A stretch of 64,000 nucleotides of DNA from Prorocentrum cordatum (lineage: Eukaryota; Sar; Dinophyceae; Prorocentrales; Prorocentraceae), in contig CAUYUJ010014356.1 of assembly GCA_963575745.1 (NCBI GenBank), positions 10,001 through 74,000 of the forward strand. The letters are read 5' to 3'. Position numbers and translations under genes: made by a program. Shown here piece by piece: positions 41,183 through 51,593 of the stretch. The notes under the pieces were generated by a model. It ran no database searches. It saw nothing but the letters and a program-made list of their open reading frames with translations, and was not told the origin of the DNA. Position 1 is the first letter of the stretch. Every line of letters begins with the position of its first letter.

Positions 41183-41667
41183 GCAGGGTTGTTTTGCCAC
41201 GGAGAATTTACATAGGTCGCTCGCCTGACGAGCGACTGAGGCATGCGTTTCGTTGTGTTGAGCTATTCTGGGTGCGATGTCGTGGCGAGCGCAGCGGTCC
41301 ACCCTAGCGATGCGACGTTTTCACAAGTTCGATGCATCACGAGGCTTTCACGAGTACAAAAAAAACGAACAAACGACATTGAATAGAACAACAAACAGGG
41401 CGTTTAGAATTGGAGTCCCAGGTGGGGGAAACATCAACACCAGGAGCGAGGTGCTTTTCGGGAGAGGCCCGGAACGAAGAAAAAACGAGCATCGCGCAAG
41501 TATCATTTCTTCCAGCCGAAAACGTGCTCACGACCATAAACAAACATAAAAACGACTTTGCACGCAAACACTCTTCGACGAAACACATTTGATTAACGCT
41601 GCCAGTCATTGACACGATTGCGCTCCCAAGTGGGCTTCCGATCTGGCATTCGAATCTGGTCCATCTC

Positions 41668-41703
41668 CGTATCCATTTTGGCCCAAACCAGTTTGGCTCC
41701 AAA
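41668..41703 (+). other. Tandem relict spliced leaders before ORF D
   Basis: CCGTATCCATTTTGGCCCAA (41668) matches the leader at 18 of 20 positions. It is followed at once by CCAGTTTGGCTCCAA, a second, more eroded copy. Tandem relicts imply more than one round of trans-splicing and reintegration. The ATG lies 38 bp further on. Confidence 0.75.
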
Positions 41704-41740
41704 CCAGTTCTAGCCCACACGTTGCTTACTCAATGTTTGG

Positions 41741-43685
41741 ATGAAGCGTCGCATTTCTCAGCACTTGGAACGTGCAGATTTCGAGGGCCCCGACGAGGCC
41801 TCCACTGGCGTTTCCAGCACGAACTCCCTCCGAAGGAGGGTTCAGGAAGCATCGCATGACGATGCGTCTGAGGCGGCTCCGCTACCTTTTACTTCTGTTC
41901 TCAAGCGAGACTGGGCGACTGGAAAAATAAATTCGCGGCAAGTCCAAGACTATGCGATGAATGCTCGGGCTCAGGGCGCCGAAAAGTTAGATGCTTTAGC
42001 GGCGGCTGGAGCTTCTGGGCAAAGGCCTCAGCATATTCAACGAGCCTTGCTTGGACTCTTCGGGAAACCAGCTGGAGCTCCGAATATCGTGTATTACAAC
42101 ATCCCGACTACAAAGGGGATGGTACCACATCCATTCATCCTGCCTCATTCGCTTTTCTCGTGTCTGCATTCAGATCGGAGGGACATTTGGCACGCGTGCG
42201 TCGCTGGCCCGCCAGGTTCTTGCGAGGAGTACTGGCGAGCAGTCAGACACACGAGCTTTGTCCAGGAGCATCCAGATCTCAAGGACCCTTGCAGTCGTTT
42301 ATCAGAATGCGCTAGCGGTCTTCATATCGTTGACCCCCTTCGCACCCGTCCTCGTTTCCTTCGCTCTTCCCCTCTTCACCCCCCCTCTCTCTTTTGTCCC
42401 TCCCCCTCCCGAGGAGGAAGACTGGGGTCGAACGATCCCACTCGGACTGCATGGAGACGCAGGGTCCTGCAACAAACAGGAATCTATTCTAGTGCTGTCC
42501 TGGAATAGTTTACTCGGCAGGGGCAATACCAGACGAAAGAGATTCATTTTCACGATTATTTCGAAAAGCCTTTACACGACAATGACGTTGGATGCCATCT
42601 GGGCTGTTTTCAGTTGGTCAATGAATTCACTGTTGTCTGGCGCGATGCCTGCGGTCGATTGGTCAGGAAACAAGCTTCTAAGTGATGGTGCCACTCGACC
42701 TCGTATAGCTGGCAAATGGCGCGGTTGTTTAGTACAAATAAGGGGTGATTGGCAATTTTACGCAGAGGTGCTGCACATTCCATCTTGGCAGGGGGCTGAC
42801 CGAATGTGTTGGATGTGTAAGGCATCCAGCACAAACCCAGCTTTGTTTTGGACCGATTTTGGCCCTGGCGCGGGGTGGAGGGATACCAAGGAGACCCACC
42901 AAGGTTACCTGGATTACTTGACCGAGCAGGGGAAACCAATCCCAGTCTTGTTCAGACAAGTTGTAGGTCTAAAATTAAGTTGTGTGATGATAGACATATT
43001 ACACGCGATGGACCTGGGTCTGCAGATGCATATCGCGGGAAATGTTTTCTGGGAGTGTATTCGACGACGCGTGTTTCACGGACGGAACATTGAAGAGAAC
43101 ACGGCGCGTTTGGCCCGTGACCTAGACGACTTTTACAAACGAGAAAAAAACACATCCAGGCTGAGGGGAAAACTAACTGCAACCAGAATTCGGGAGGATG
43201 GGCAATACCCAAAATTAAAAGCTAAAGGGGCGGGCGCTCGGCATCTTACACCTTACTTGGTAGACCTTTGCAGGCGTTTCAACACTGGCTCAACCCACGA
43301 CGAAATGAGGCTCGCACTATGTAAGGAAGTATTGAAACTTTACGAGATCATGGCGAACAATCCAATGTTTTATCCTGATGATGTGAAAGATGAGCTTGCA
43401 GATGTGGGCCGTAAGATTGGCCTGTATTACCACTGGCTTCATAACGATGCTCTAGAAAATAACGAAAGGATGTGGAAATTGACCCCGAAAGCTCACCTAG
43501 TCGAGCATTCGTGCGAGTGGCAACAAGCCGAATGGGGGAATGCGTCTTACTACTGGTGCTATGGCGACGAGGACTTAGTTGGGCTGTGCACTGAATCGGC
43601 TGGAGCCCTCCATCCCAATACCATGTCTTCCGTGCTGTTAGTGAAGTGGCTTGTTCTTTGTTTCGAGGACGAGGGCCTCGAGTAG
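41741..43685 (+). CDS. Transposon ORF D, transposase-like protein, one probable intron
   Basis: Exon 1 runs from ATG 41741 to about 42293; exon 2 resumes about 42421. A GT-AG intron 42294-42420 (127 nt, pyrimidine-rich 3' half) joins HPDLKDP to WGRTIPLGLHGD and gives 605 residues ending at TAG 43683-43685. The family is one I recognise as greatly expanded in dinoflagellates and probably transposase-derived. Candidate acidic residues: Asp of LGLHGDAG, Asp of IDILHAMDLG, Glu/Asp of YGDEDLVG, with MCWMCKAS as a possible zinc knuckle and TPKAHLVEH near the end. A DDE (RNase H-fold) assignment is inference. Position inside an inverted-repeat element supports the transposase role. Exact splice sites are not proven; a frameshift is the alternative. 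Confidence 0.65.
42294..42420 (+). other. Candidate intron in ORF D
   Basis: Starts GTCGTTTATCAG and ends GAGGAGGAAG after a C/T-rich stretch. Its removal restores one frame across conserved text on both sides. An intron inside a gene with a relict spliced leader must have been gained after, or survived, the cDNA step. Confidence 0.5.
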
Positions 43686-43689
43686 ACGT

Positions 43690-43989
43690 GTGATAAAAAT
43701 ATGCGTATACCTAGTCTTGCGACCATCCGCCTTTCACACTCATCTGTAGAACCCGAAGGGGCCGATACAAACTTTTAGAGATAGTTATCTCCATAATCGT
43801 AGAAAGCACACCCATATCCTTATTATGGATACGCAACTCTATTTTTAAAGAGATATCACCATAAATTATAGAATAAGGAGATAGATTTTAGAGATTCTCC
43901 AAAATCCACCTCCTAAATCGTACATATGTGGAAGTTAACTCCAAAAAAAAAGAGAATCTCTATAATTATGACGATCGTGGGCCTCTGGG
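43690..43989 (-). repeat. Right end: AT-rich subterminal repeats and terminal inverted repeat
   Basis: Short words GAGATAGTTATCTCC, AGAGATATCACC, GGAGATAG, AGAGATTCTCC and GAGAATCTC recur through 43775-43960. They end with ACTCCAAAAAAAAA, ATAATTATGAC and TGGGCCTCTGGG. Dense subterminal motifs of this type usually bind transposase. Confidence 0.7.
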
Positions 43990-45535
43990 CTTGGCGATAT
44001 CCCGGTCTACGCGCCGCCAGCGCACGCCGCCGCGGCGGCGCAACTGGTTCCCGAAGAGCTCGCCCGCCTCGGCCTGGCGACCAACCCCGACAAGACGAAA
44101 GCCTGGGCAGCCGACCGCGGGGCCCCACTGCCAGCTGCGCTCGCCGCCTTCCGGGCGGGCCATCTGCTCTGCCTCGGGAACGCCGTTCCCTGGCTAGCTA
44201 GACCAGCAAGAGGACAGGGTCCTGGTCCACGCCGGAGCCGACGGCGCCGCGGCAGTGGCCCGCGCGCGGGCCTTCGCCGCGCGGCTGCGGGAACTGTGAG
44301 CGGCCGGCCTTTCAGCTGAGGCCACATACATTCTTGTGCACCTACGGGCGGGGATGCGGCACGCACCACCTCAGGGCGAACTTGCAAACAGGCTGGGTGC
44401 AGGAGCTCGACGACGCGCTGTTCGCCGCACTCGAAAACCTCCTCGCGGAGCCCCTGGACGACGTGCGGCGCCTGCGAGCCACGCTGCGCCTCTCCGACGG
44501 AGGGTGCGCTTTCCCTTCCGCCGCTCAGACCGCCCCGGCCGCGTACGCCGCCAGCAGGGCGCACGACGTGACTACCTGCCTGGGGGTCAACACCCTGGAA
44601 GAGCTTCGCGCCGGCTGCCCGCGCACCCTCCAAGCCTTTGCCCAAGCAGATCAGGCGCTCTGGGGCGCTGGCACGCTCGGAGAAGGACCGCTAGACCTGC
44701 TGGACTACATGCGGGAACCGCAGCACAAGCGGCAGGGACACTGGGGGAAAGCCGCCTCGGAGGCCAGCAAGAAGCGACTCCTGGACACGCTGCTGGACGA
44801 GGACGGCCGCCTCTCGATACGCTCGGCCGGAGGAACGGGGGCGGGGTCCTTCCTGCTGCCCCGAAACGCCGGCGACGCCGCGCAGCCAGACAAACACTTC
44901 CTCACGAACCTGAAGATGCGGCTGGACATGCCCGTCTGCCCTGAGAGGGCCCTGTGCCAGCACAAGAACAATGCCAGTGGGCAACTCTGCAACAAACCGC
45001 TCGACAGGAAAGGGTGCCACGCCAGAAAGTGCGAAGTGGGGGGTCTCGGAACGACCGACACAACCGGCTGCGGGACTGGCACTCCAAGCGACACCCAGCG
45101 CTCACCGGATACGCTGCCCCCACCGAGCAACACGTACCCGGGTGGGATCGTCGCCTCCCCAATGGCCGCCTCGAAGAGGCCAAGCTCGACGTGGCCACCG
45201 TCGACCACAACACCGGGCGCCACATCTTTGTGGATTGGGCCGTGACCTGCGCATATGCCCCGCGCAGGCAGGCCCGGTCCCACAAGAACGGCCTGGCAGC
45301 GGCCCAAGAGGTCGACAGCAAGAGGGATCGGTACCCTCCGAGGCAGGGCCTCGAGCTGGTCCCCATGGTCTTCGAGGCCGGGAGGCGGCGCTCCGAGGAG
45401 GCAGCGGCCTTCGGGCGCCTACCTCGGGGAAGACGAGCGGGGGGAACTCTTCGGCCGCTTGTGGCGGGATATCTCGGTGACCCTTCACAAGGGGAACGCC
45501 GAGATGGTGCCGAGCGCCCTCGGGTAGTAGTCCGC
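43990..45535 (+). pseudogene. LINE-D reverse transcriptase, C-terminal half and nuclease-like tail
   Basis: Resumes with CTTGGCGATATC (L-G-D-I, where YLDDI is expected) and continues VYAPPAHAAAAAQLVPEELA and GLATNPDKTKAW, the standard post-motif C sequence. After a frameshift and a TGA near 44299 another frame (44334 on) gives the thumb region, including LSDGGCAFPSAAQTAPAAYA. A third frame (44954 on) gives a Cys/His remnant, RHNRLRDW and LDVATV..IFVDWAVTCAYA with YPPRQGLELVPMVFE, a C-terminal nuclease-like domain of this LINE class. At least two frameshifts make it inactive. Confidence 0.7.
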
Positions 45536-45574
45536 CACGACCGCCCAACGCCAGAACGGCAAACTACTAATTAT

Positions 45575-45925
45575 CACGACCACCGCGACCACCAGCACGA
45601 CCACCACCAACCCGACCACGACCACCAGCGACCGCCGCCAGCAGACCACCTCCAGCCCCGCCAGCAGACCGGCCACCAGCAAACCCACCACCCAACACGA
45701 CCACCACCTGCACGGCCGCCTGGCAGCACCACCACTGCCAGTACGGCCACCACTACGACCACCCAACACGACCCCCACGCCCATCACCGCCCCCCGTCCC
45801 CCGTCCCCCGTCCCCCGTCCCCCTCCTTCTCCTCCTCCTCGTCCTCCTCCTCCTCTCCTCCTCCTCCTCCTCCTCCTCCTCCTCCTCCTCCTCCTCCTCC
45901 TCCTCCTCCTCTCCTCCTCTAATGG
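45575..45925. repeat. ACC/CCA-rich then CTC microsatellite
   Basis: 45575-45780 is dominated by CCACGACCACC-type words; 45820-45922 is CTC triplets. They follow the 3' end of LINE-D. Confidence 0.85.
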
Positions 45926-46084
45926 TGTGTCGTTTTTTTAGTCGCCGCCGTGGGTGTAGTTCATGCTGGTTAATTCACAGACCCCCCGCTGTGTCCCCAG
46001 GGGTTCCCTTGGCGAAGGGGGGGGGGGGGGGCAACTCTGGCGCCCGTGGGTCTTTCCGCCGGGAGGGGGGAGGGAGGAGGGGGG

Positions 46085-46143
46085 ACGAGGAGGAGGAGGA
46101 GAAGGAGGAGGAGGAGGAGGAGGAGGAGGAGGAGGAGGAGAGG

Positions 46144-46175
<32 letters not shown>

Positions 46176-46312
46176 GAACGAGGAGGAGGCGGCGGAGGAG
46201 AGGAGGAGGAGGAGGAGGGGGTGGATGAGGATAAAGAAGAGGATAAGGAGGAGGAGGAGGAGGAGGAGGAGGAGGAGGAGGAGGAGGAGGATGAGGAGGA
46301 GGAGCAGGAGGT
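46085..46312. repeat. GGA microsatellite
   Basis: About 75 GGA/GAA triplets, forming an inverted pair with the CTC tract at 45820-45922. Confidence 0.9.
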
Positions 46313-46314
46313 AA

Positions 46315-46800
46315 GATAAGAAGGCGGCGGGAGGCGTGCAAGATACCACCAGCGATGATAAACAAATGGCAGCCTGAAACTGCTCCTCCACTCCTTCCAC
46401 CCCCGCCCCGCCGCCCGCCTCCAGCACCCAGCTCGGGGGCGAGGCACCCGTGAGGCCGTGGCGGGCGAGGAGTGGCCCTCGGCCCAGAGGAACTGCCGCG
46501 GCGGCCCCCTGGGGAAGACGGCCCTGCCGACAGGGAGGGCCGCGCGGGCCTGGGGGCGACCGAGGATCGCCCTGGCGAGGCCCAAGAGGTCCCCAGGGCC
46601 AGGGCGCTCAAGGACGCCGACACTCCAACCCTTACAGCGGGTCGCCCACCTCGGGAAAAGGCCAGCGAGCAACCTTGAACGCTGCTGCTTCAGCCCCGAC
46701 CCCGCGCTGTGCCCGTGGCACACCTTGTCACTGAGCCCGCGGACACCGCCCCACGCATAAGCCCCACACGACATACAGCAGACATGTCGTGGGGCGGTCA
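46315..46800. other. No supported gene; probably LINE-E 3' flank
   Basis: GC-rich, no domain. GTCGTGTGGGGC-type words near 46755-46800 pair with GACATGTCGTGGGG; this may be the 3' untranslated end of LINE-E. Confidence 0.35.
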
Positions 46801-46899
46801 CCACAGAGGCTCCAGTACTGTCAAAACTTTACAAACTCTCGACTGGTGTTGAGACAGATTCAAGAGGATGGCTAGCTCGGGGTCGCAGGGCCCAGAGTC

Positions 46900-47700
46900 C
46901 GCCACTGCTGAGAGCACCGCACGAAACCGCACACTTACGGGAGGCGTAGGGCGCTCACGAGGGCCCCCCCGCCTGGACCGAGCCACGAGGCCCTTGTCAG
47001 GCAGGCCCTCGGAGTCAACCCGACCTCTCTCCGTCATCAGAACGCCCTGCCGCCCCGCCCGCTGGCCCAACTCCCGCCCCAGAAACTTAAGACCAGCGAT
47101 CTCTCGGGCAGCCTGCTCCACGGACGGGTGCAAGCCCGCTCCTCTGTTTGCAAGTGCGTCGGCAATGGCGTTAGCCTTGCGCTCCCAAGCTGTGGTGCGC
47201 CCCCTGGTGACGTCGGCCTCCGAGCAATGATTGGGCCTTGGGGTTGTGCACCTGTAGGGCACCCTCGAAGGCCGCGTGCGCCGACGACCACATGTGGGCC
47301 TGGGCGCACCTGACACTGGCGGAGCGAACTCTTGACTGCGAGGCCCGAGTGGTCGCCGCGCAGTCCGTCCAAATTCCCTGGGTGGCAAAAGCGATCTGGC
47401 CGAGCATGAGGAACGCGTAGTCCTCGCCGTCTTTGGCGAACTGGAGAGGGGCCGCATCCCAGGGGACAGGGCCGAAAGCTCCAGCCAACATCTCCCCGGC
47501 ATCGTCAACCGAGATCACCGCCCACCCCGCTCGCCTTAGGGGAGGACCCGATGGAAAAATCGCAGAACCGTCGGTGAAAAAAATCCGCGCAGCAGGCCGC
47601 CCTCGGGCCTCCGCACCCAGGAAATTTGGCAGCCTTGGGGCCCCAGGGGCGCGGGGGCCAACTCTCTTGGAAAAAGGGAAGCAACCCAGAGGCAAAACAC
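46900..47700 (-). pseudogene. LINE-E RNase H domain, frameshifted
   Basis: One frame (47695 down) has IFFTDGSAIFPSGPPLRRAG, the first RNase H Asp in TDGS, with AGWAVI strand 2, then AKDGEDYAFLMLGQIAFA (Glu position) and IWTDCAATTR (second Asp). A second frame (47508-46798) holds the end: EADVTRGRTTAWERKANAIADALANRGA, where the final N..AD..A motif is recognisable. RNase H would remove the RNA template strand after cDNA synthesis. Two frames mean it is inactive as it stands. Confidence 0.65.
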
Positions 47701-48620
47701 TCTCCAGGGCCCTTGAACTCCCGAAGTTGCCTGGCTGCAGCTAGTGCACCTTCCGACAGGAAATGGGCACGATCTGCCGCCCATGCGGCACAAAGAAACC
47801 TACGGTGGTACATGGTCCCTGGGCCACCTTGACAGAGCCTGCAGAGGTTGCGCGACACGAGCCCACGCCTATGCAACCGATCCCGCGTCCACTGGGTCCC
47901 CGAGACCGAAGCCCTGAGGGCGTTGACGTGCGATTTGGTCCAGGAGTCCGCGTGCGTGGCCATGAGACACTCCAGCGGCTGCCAGAAAGTAGGACGACAC
48001 CACGACTCCGAACCGACGCGAGCCTCAAGGGCGCGAAAGTCCGACATCTCCCTGGCAGCCTGCTGGGCAAGCGCAGCAACTACCGTTGGCGACAGCCTTA
48101 ACAGGTCTATCTGCTCCCCTGTTGCCAGGACAATGAGGCGTGCAGATCTCGCATCCCGCCCCAGGTCTCCGCAAGCTAGCGCGAACGCAGGCGACGTCGC
48201 CCCAGCCCACGGGCGGCTGGTGGAGGCAAGCGATCGCACAGCATCCTCAAAGACGGCCTGCAGGATCGCAATGCTAGGGAGTCCATCCCAGGCAGCACGA
48301 GCCCATTCGAACACTACTTGCTTGAAGTATAGGGGGGCGGGGTCCATGGCTTTGCCCTGCTTGAAAGTGCGCAGCTTTAAACCGACCGAGACCCCTTTCT
48401 TCTCAGGCGCCAGCGCCAACAGGGCCTGAGAGCGGATCCTTTTCAACTGAGCCCACGGCAGCCCCCTCACAGACGCCCCCCCACAACGCAGAAGCCTGCG
48501 GGCCCGCTCTCTGGATGTGCCCTACAAAGGCCCCAGCTCTCCTCACGGCTCTGAGGCGCCTGGACCTGCTCATGCAGGTCCGAACCCGAGCGGAGGCTAT
48601 AGGGGCAAGCCAGTCAGCCC
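47505..48620 (-). pseudogene. LINE-E ORF2 C-terminal region with Cys/His knuckle
   Basis: Continues the ORF2 protein after the 48.7 kb frameshift: SRSRRLRAVRRAG..FVGHIQRAG, then a long helical region (ALLALAPEKKG..PLYFKQVVFEWARAAWD). HRRGLVSRNLCRLCQGG and MYHRRFLCAAW follow, together a C-x2-C-x(8-12)-H-x(4-5)-C-type knuckle typical of LINE ORF2 before RNase H. The last ~60 codons of this frame are past another frameshift. Confidence 0.6.
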
Positions 48621-48862
48621 CTAGACTCCGGATCGCAGCCTTCCTCTGGAACGAAGCCTTCCAGGCGCTAGCGGCCCCCTGCGCGACCCCTTGCGAAGAA
48701 GCCGTGATCTTAGATTTTTCTCAGAGACATCCAGCTGCAGGCGCTGCAGGCCCGTGATGATCTGGCCCCCGACGCCGCCAAGCACCCTGACGACGTGGGG
48801 GCTGGTGCCGACCACCTGCACGCTGATGTCGTCGATCACGTTCCTTACCATCGCCGAGGGGT

Positions 48863-48916
<54 letters not shown>

Positions 48917-51593
48917 CCGAGGTCAGCAGACGGCGCAGCAGGACGCGCGCGAGGCTCGTCGCGAGGGGGCAGCCCGCCAGCACCGTGCCCGAGGCGTGAC
49001 AAACTTTGGAGACGCACCCCAGGAAGCTCACCGCTCGTGGCCCCGAGTAGAGCGAACAGGCCGCCCTGCAGAGCCTCGTCGGGAACTTCACTGCCTCCGC
49101 CTCCGCAAACAAAACTGCATGTGGAATGCGCTCGTAAAACTTGTCAAGGTCCGTGGCCAAGGTGCCTGACTGCATGCCCTTAGCTCTAGCATAGTGCGCC
49201 ATTGTCTGATGCACCCAGCCTGCTCTGCCACATTCACGGTCACGAGCTCCCCAGAGAACTCCTGCCGCATGCTCTTCTTCCCACGTCTTGGCCATGTCCC
49301 TCCTGGTCTTGCCCCACAATCTGAGGATGGAGCAGATGAGGGCAATCGGCCTGGCTCCCGAGCCATCGGGCTTGCCGAGGAAGACCATGAGCGTCGGCCA
49401 CTTGGCTGACAGCTGGGGGACAGCTTCCCACATCATCATCAGGTCAACTAGCCTCTCCATGAAATCGTCGCCGAGCCGATCGAAGGAGCGCGGGTTCAAG
49501 CAGTCGACCCCCAGGCCGACCTGGCGCGAGAAAGAGCGGCAAGCCGCGCGTGCGCGCTCCGCCGTCGGCCTCTCCAGCGACTCCTGATCTGCCACCGTAG
49601 CCTGCGTGTGGGTGATGTTCTCCTTGGCATCTCCCCAGTACTTCAGCCACTCGTCGTGCATCGCCTGGGCGGCCGCATCGCCCTGAAGAGGCCAGCCCTC
49701 TGGCGCCGTCGGGCCGCGTACCTGGGGCAGATCCTTCAAGAGTCTGCGTGCTCGGCGCCCGCCTGCCTTGACGGCAGCCTGCGCCCGCTCGCGCCACTCC
49801 TGGAGCTGCTGCTTGGCCGCCCCCTTGGACGCTTCTAGCGCTGCAACACGCACATCGGTCGCGAGCTTCTCCAGCTCTTGACCTCCCGCCTCCGCCGTGG
49901 CACGTAGCCCGTGGAGGGCCGCGCCGGGCGACTCGGCCCCTGCGAGCTCCGCGAGGTCCAGGTGGTCCAGCTCATCCAACAGGGCCTGGCGCGCGTCGGC
50001 TGTGGTCCAGCACCTGCGCCCTGCCGTCCTCCTTGACTGCGATGTCGTAGTGAGTTCCACTGCGCTGTTCGTCTCCTCCTTTGCCTCGGTGGTCACTGAG
50101 AGCGCTTGCCAGGCTGCGCTCGGCAGCAGAGGCGGCACCGTGCTCGGTGACGTGTAATCAGGCAGGACAAAGCCCATCGTCGAGAGGGAGACCTCCTGCG
50201 CCGCGTCCGCTGGGCCACTGTCCGCTTGGGTGCGGTGCTGTAGCCCGCGGAACCTGGGCAGGATGGCGTCGAGTGCTCTCCAGGCTCTCATCTGGGCTCC
50301 GCTCCCCGACATGTCAGCCTTCTCCATGGACGTGGACAGCGGCACCTGCTTCCGCTCAAAGCCTTCCGCCCTGCCTACGTAGCCCCTCTGCCCAGCGCCC
50401 GTCAGGTCGAACTGGCTGCAGAGCTCCTGCTCCATGTTGGCGAGCCACTGGCGCCAGGCCTCCTCCAGCAGCACGCCCTCTGGGTCTCCAGCAGGCCAAG
50501 ACCAGGCATGCTCCGCGGGCTCCCGAAGCGGCCCTATCCGCAAGCCGCTGGGAAACGGCCTCCATGTCCTGCATGCATGTATCGGGGCATTGAGCGTCGG
50601 CCCCTTGAGCTGCCTCGCGACCGCGACGTGCGGTTGCGAGGGCGTGCCGTAGATCGCTCTGCAATCGCTGGCAAAGTTGGCCAAGCCCTGACTCACCACG
50701 AAGTAGTCGATGGTGGGTCCTTCTTTGGACGAGAAGCAGGTCGGCCCCGACGGGGCCACAATCGTCCCCTTCAGCAGCTCCACCCACTTGCACAGCTCCA
50801 CGTCATCGGTCGCCAGGTTGAAATCCCCCGCCAGCACCCGCGGAGACCGCGAGCGACGCAGGAATACCCCGAGCTGCTCTAGCATCTCCCAAGTGAAGCA
50901 CCTATCCCTGACGTCCACAAAACCGTGGACCGAGGCCAGCAGCAGCCCGCGGGGGAAAGCCATGTTGCCTCTGATGACCTTGACCCTGGCATAGTCTCTC
51001 ACCCCTGTGTGGCGCGACCCTAGCCCTGCGAAAGCAATGTGCGACGCAACGGCCGTCAGTGCCCCGCCCGAGCTCTCGGTGGCCAGCTCGCCTGTGGGTC
51101 TGGCCCGTCCAACAGAAGCACCGTGATATTCTCTGGCTCCGAGCCAGCCTGCGGCACTGCGTGCCTTCCCCAGGTCCTTAATGCGATGCTCCTGGGCAAA
51201 GCAGACATGCGGCCTCGCCTGGTCTCCCCAGCTTCTCTGCCAGTCCAGCGCGCACTGCCGGGAGCTCCAGGCATTGGCATTGAGCGACCAGAGGCGCCAC
51301 GCTTGCTGCTCACGTGGCGCACGACGCAGCCGCGCCCGTGTTGCCAGGTTGCTCGAGACTCGGCCTGCATCGGCTGCTCGCAATCTACTCTTGAGGGGGC
51401 CAGGCTCGAGGAGCACCTGACCCCCGCGTTCTGACGAATTGCACTGTTGTGGCCAGGCTCGAGGAGCACATGGCCTCGCGTTCTGACAACTAGTTCCTTG
51501 CAGGGTCCAGCAAAAGTTTCGGGCGGGACGGCCTCCGCGAACTGCAGAGGCCGATCGCAATTTACTCCAGAGGCCGCCAGGCTCGAGGGGCAC
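48621..51593 (-). pseudogene. LINE-E ORF2: EEP endonuclease and reverse transcriptase
   Basis: A 990-codon open frame without an early ATG (it opens at GTG). Endonuclease motifs: WSLNANAW, CFAQEHR, DYARVKVIRG, RVLAGDFNLATDD and GPTIDYFVVS; the terminal SDH is replaced by SQPHVAV. RT motifs: VFLGKPDGSGARPIALICS, LATDLDKFYERIPH (motif A), SGTVLAGCPLATSLA (motif B) and RNVIDDISVQVVG (motif C, both Asp present). Between B and C an ER dipeptide run encoded by a CT/GA microsatellite is inserted in frame. Near 48715 the frame slips: the expected continuation (KITASSQGVAQG..DWLAPIASARVRTC) is in another frame, and the open frame ends at a stop at 48621-48623. The element would nick DNA and copy its RNA. 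Confidence 0.8.
48866..48916. repeat. CT/GA dinucleotide microsatellite inside the RT
   Basis: About 25 uninterrupted CT repeats on the plus strand read as alternating Arg-Glu in the LINE-E RT frame. It is the only long dinucleotide tract in the window; the rest are trinucleotide. Confidence 0.95.

Larger units (their letters stand above)
36015..43989 (+). mobile_element. 7.98 kb DNA transposon with four ORFs and inverted ends
   Basis: The left end reads CCCAGAGGCCCA, 6 unique bases, GTCATAATTAT, then a TTTTTGGAGT block. The right end, reverse-complemented, reads CCCAGAGGCCCA, 5 bases, GTCATAATTAT, a T-run and GGAGTTAAC. CT lies just outside each end (36013-36014 and 43990-43991). Deleting the element with one CT rejoins the interrupted LINE-D RT in frame, direct evidence for its borders. 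GC content is lower than in the flanks. Contents in order: satellite units, ORF A, ORF B, two hairpins, ORF C, ORF D (transposase-like), AT-rich subterminal repeats. All ORFs are on the plus strand. I cannot place it in a named superfamily; a 2 bp CT duplication and CCCAGAGG ends fit none I know exactly. Confidence 0.75.
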
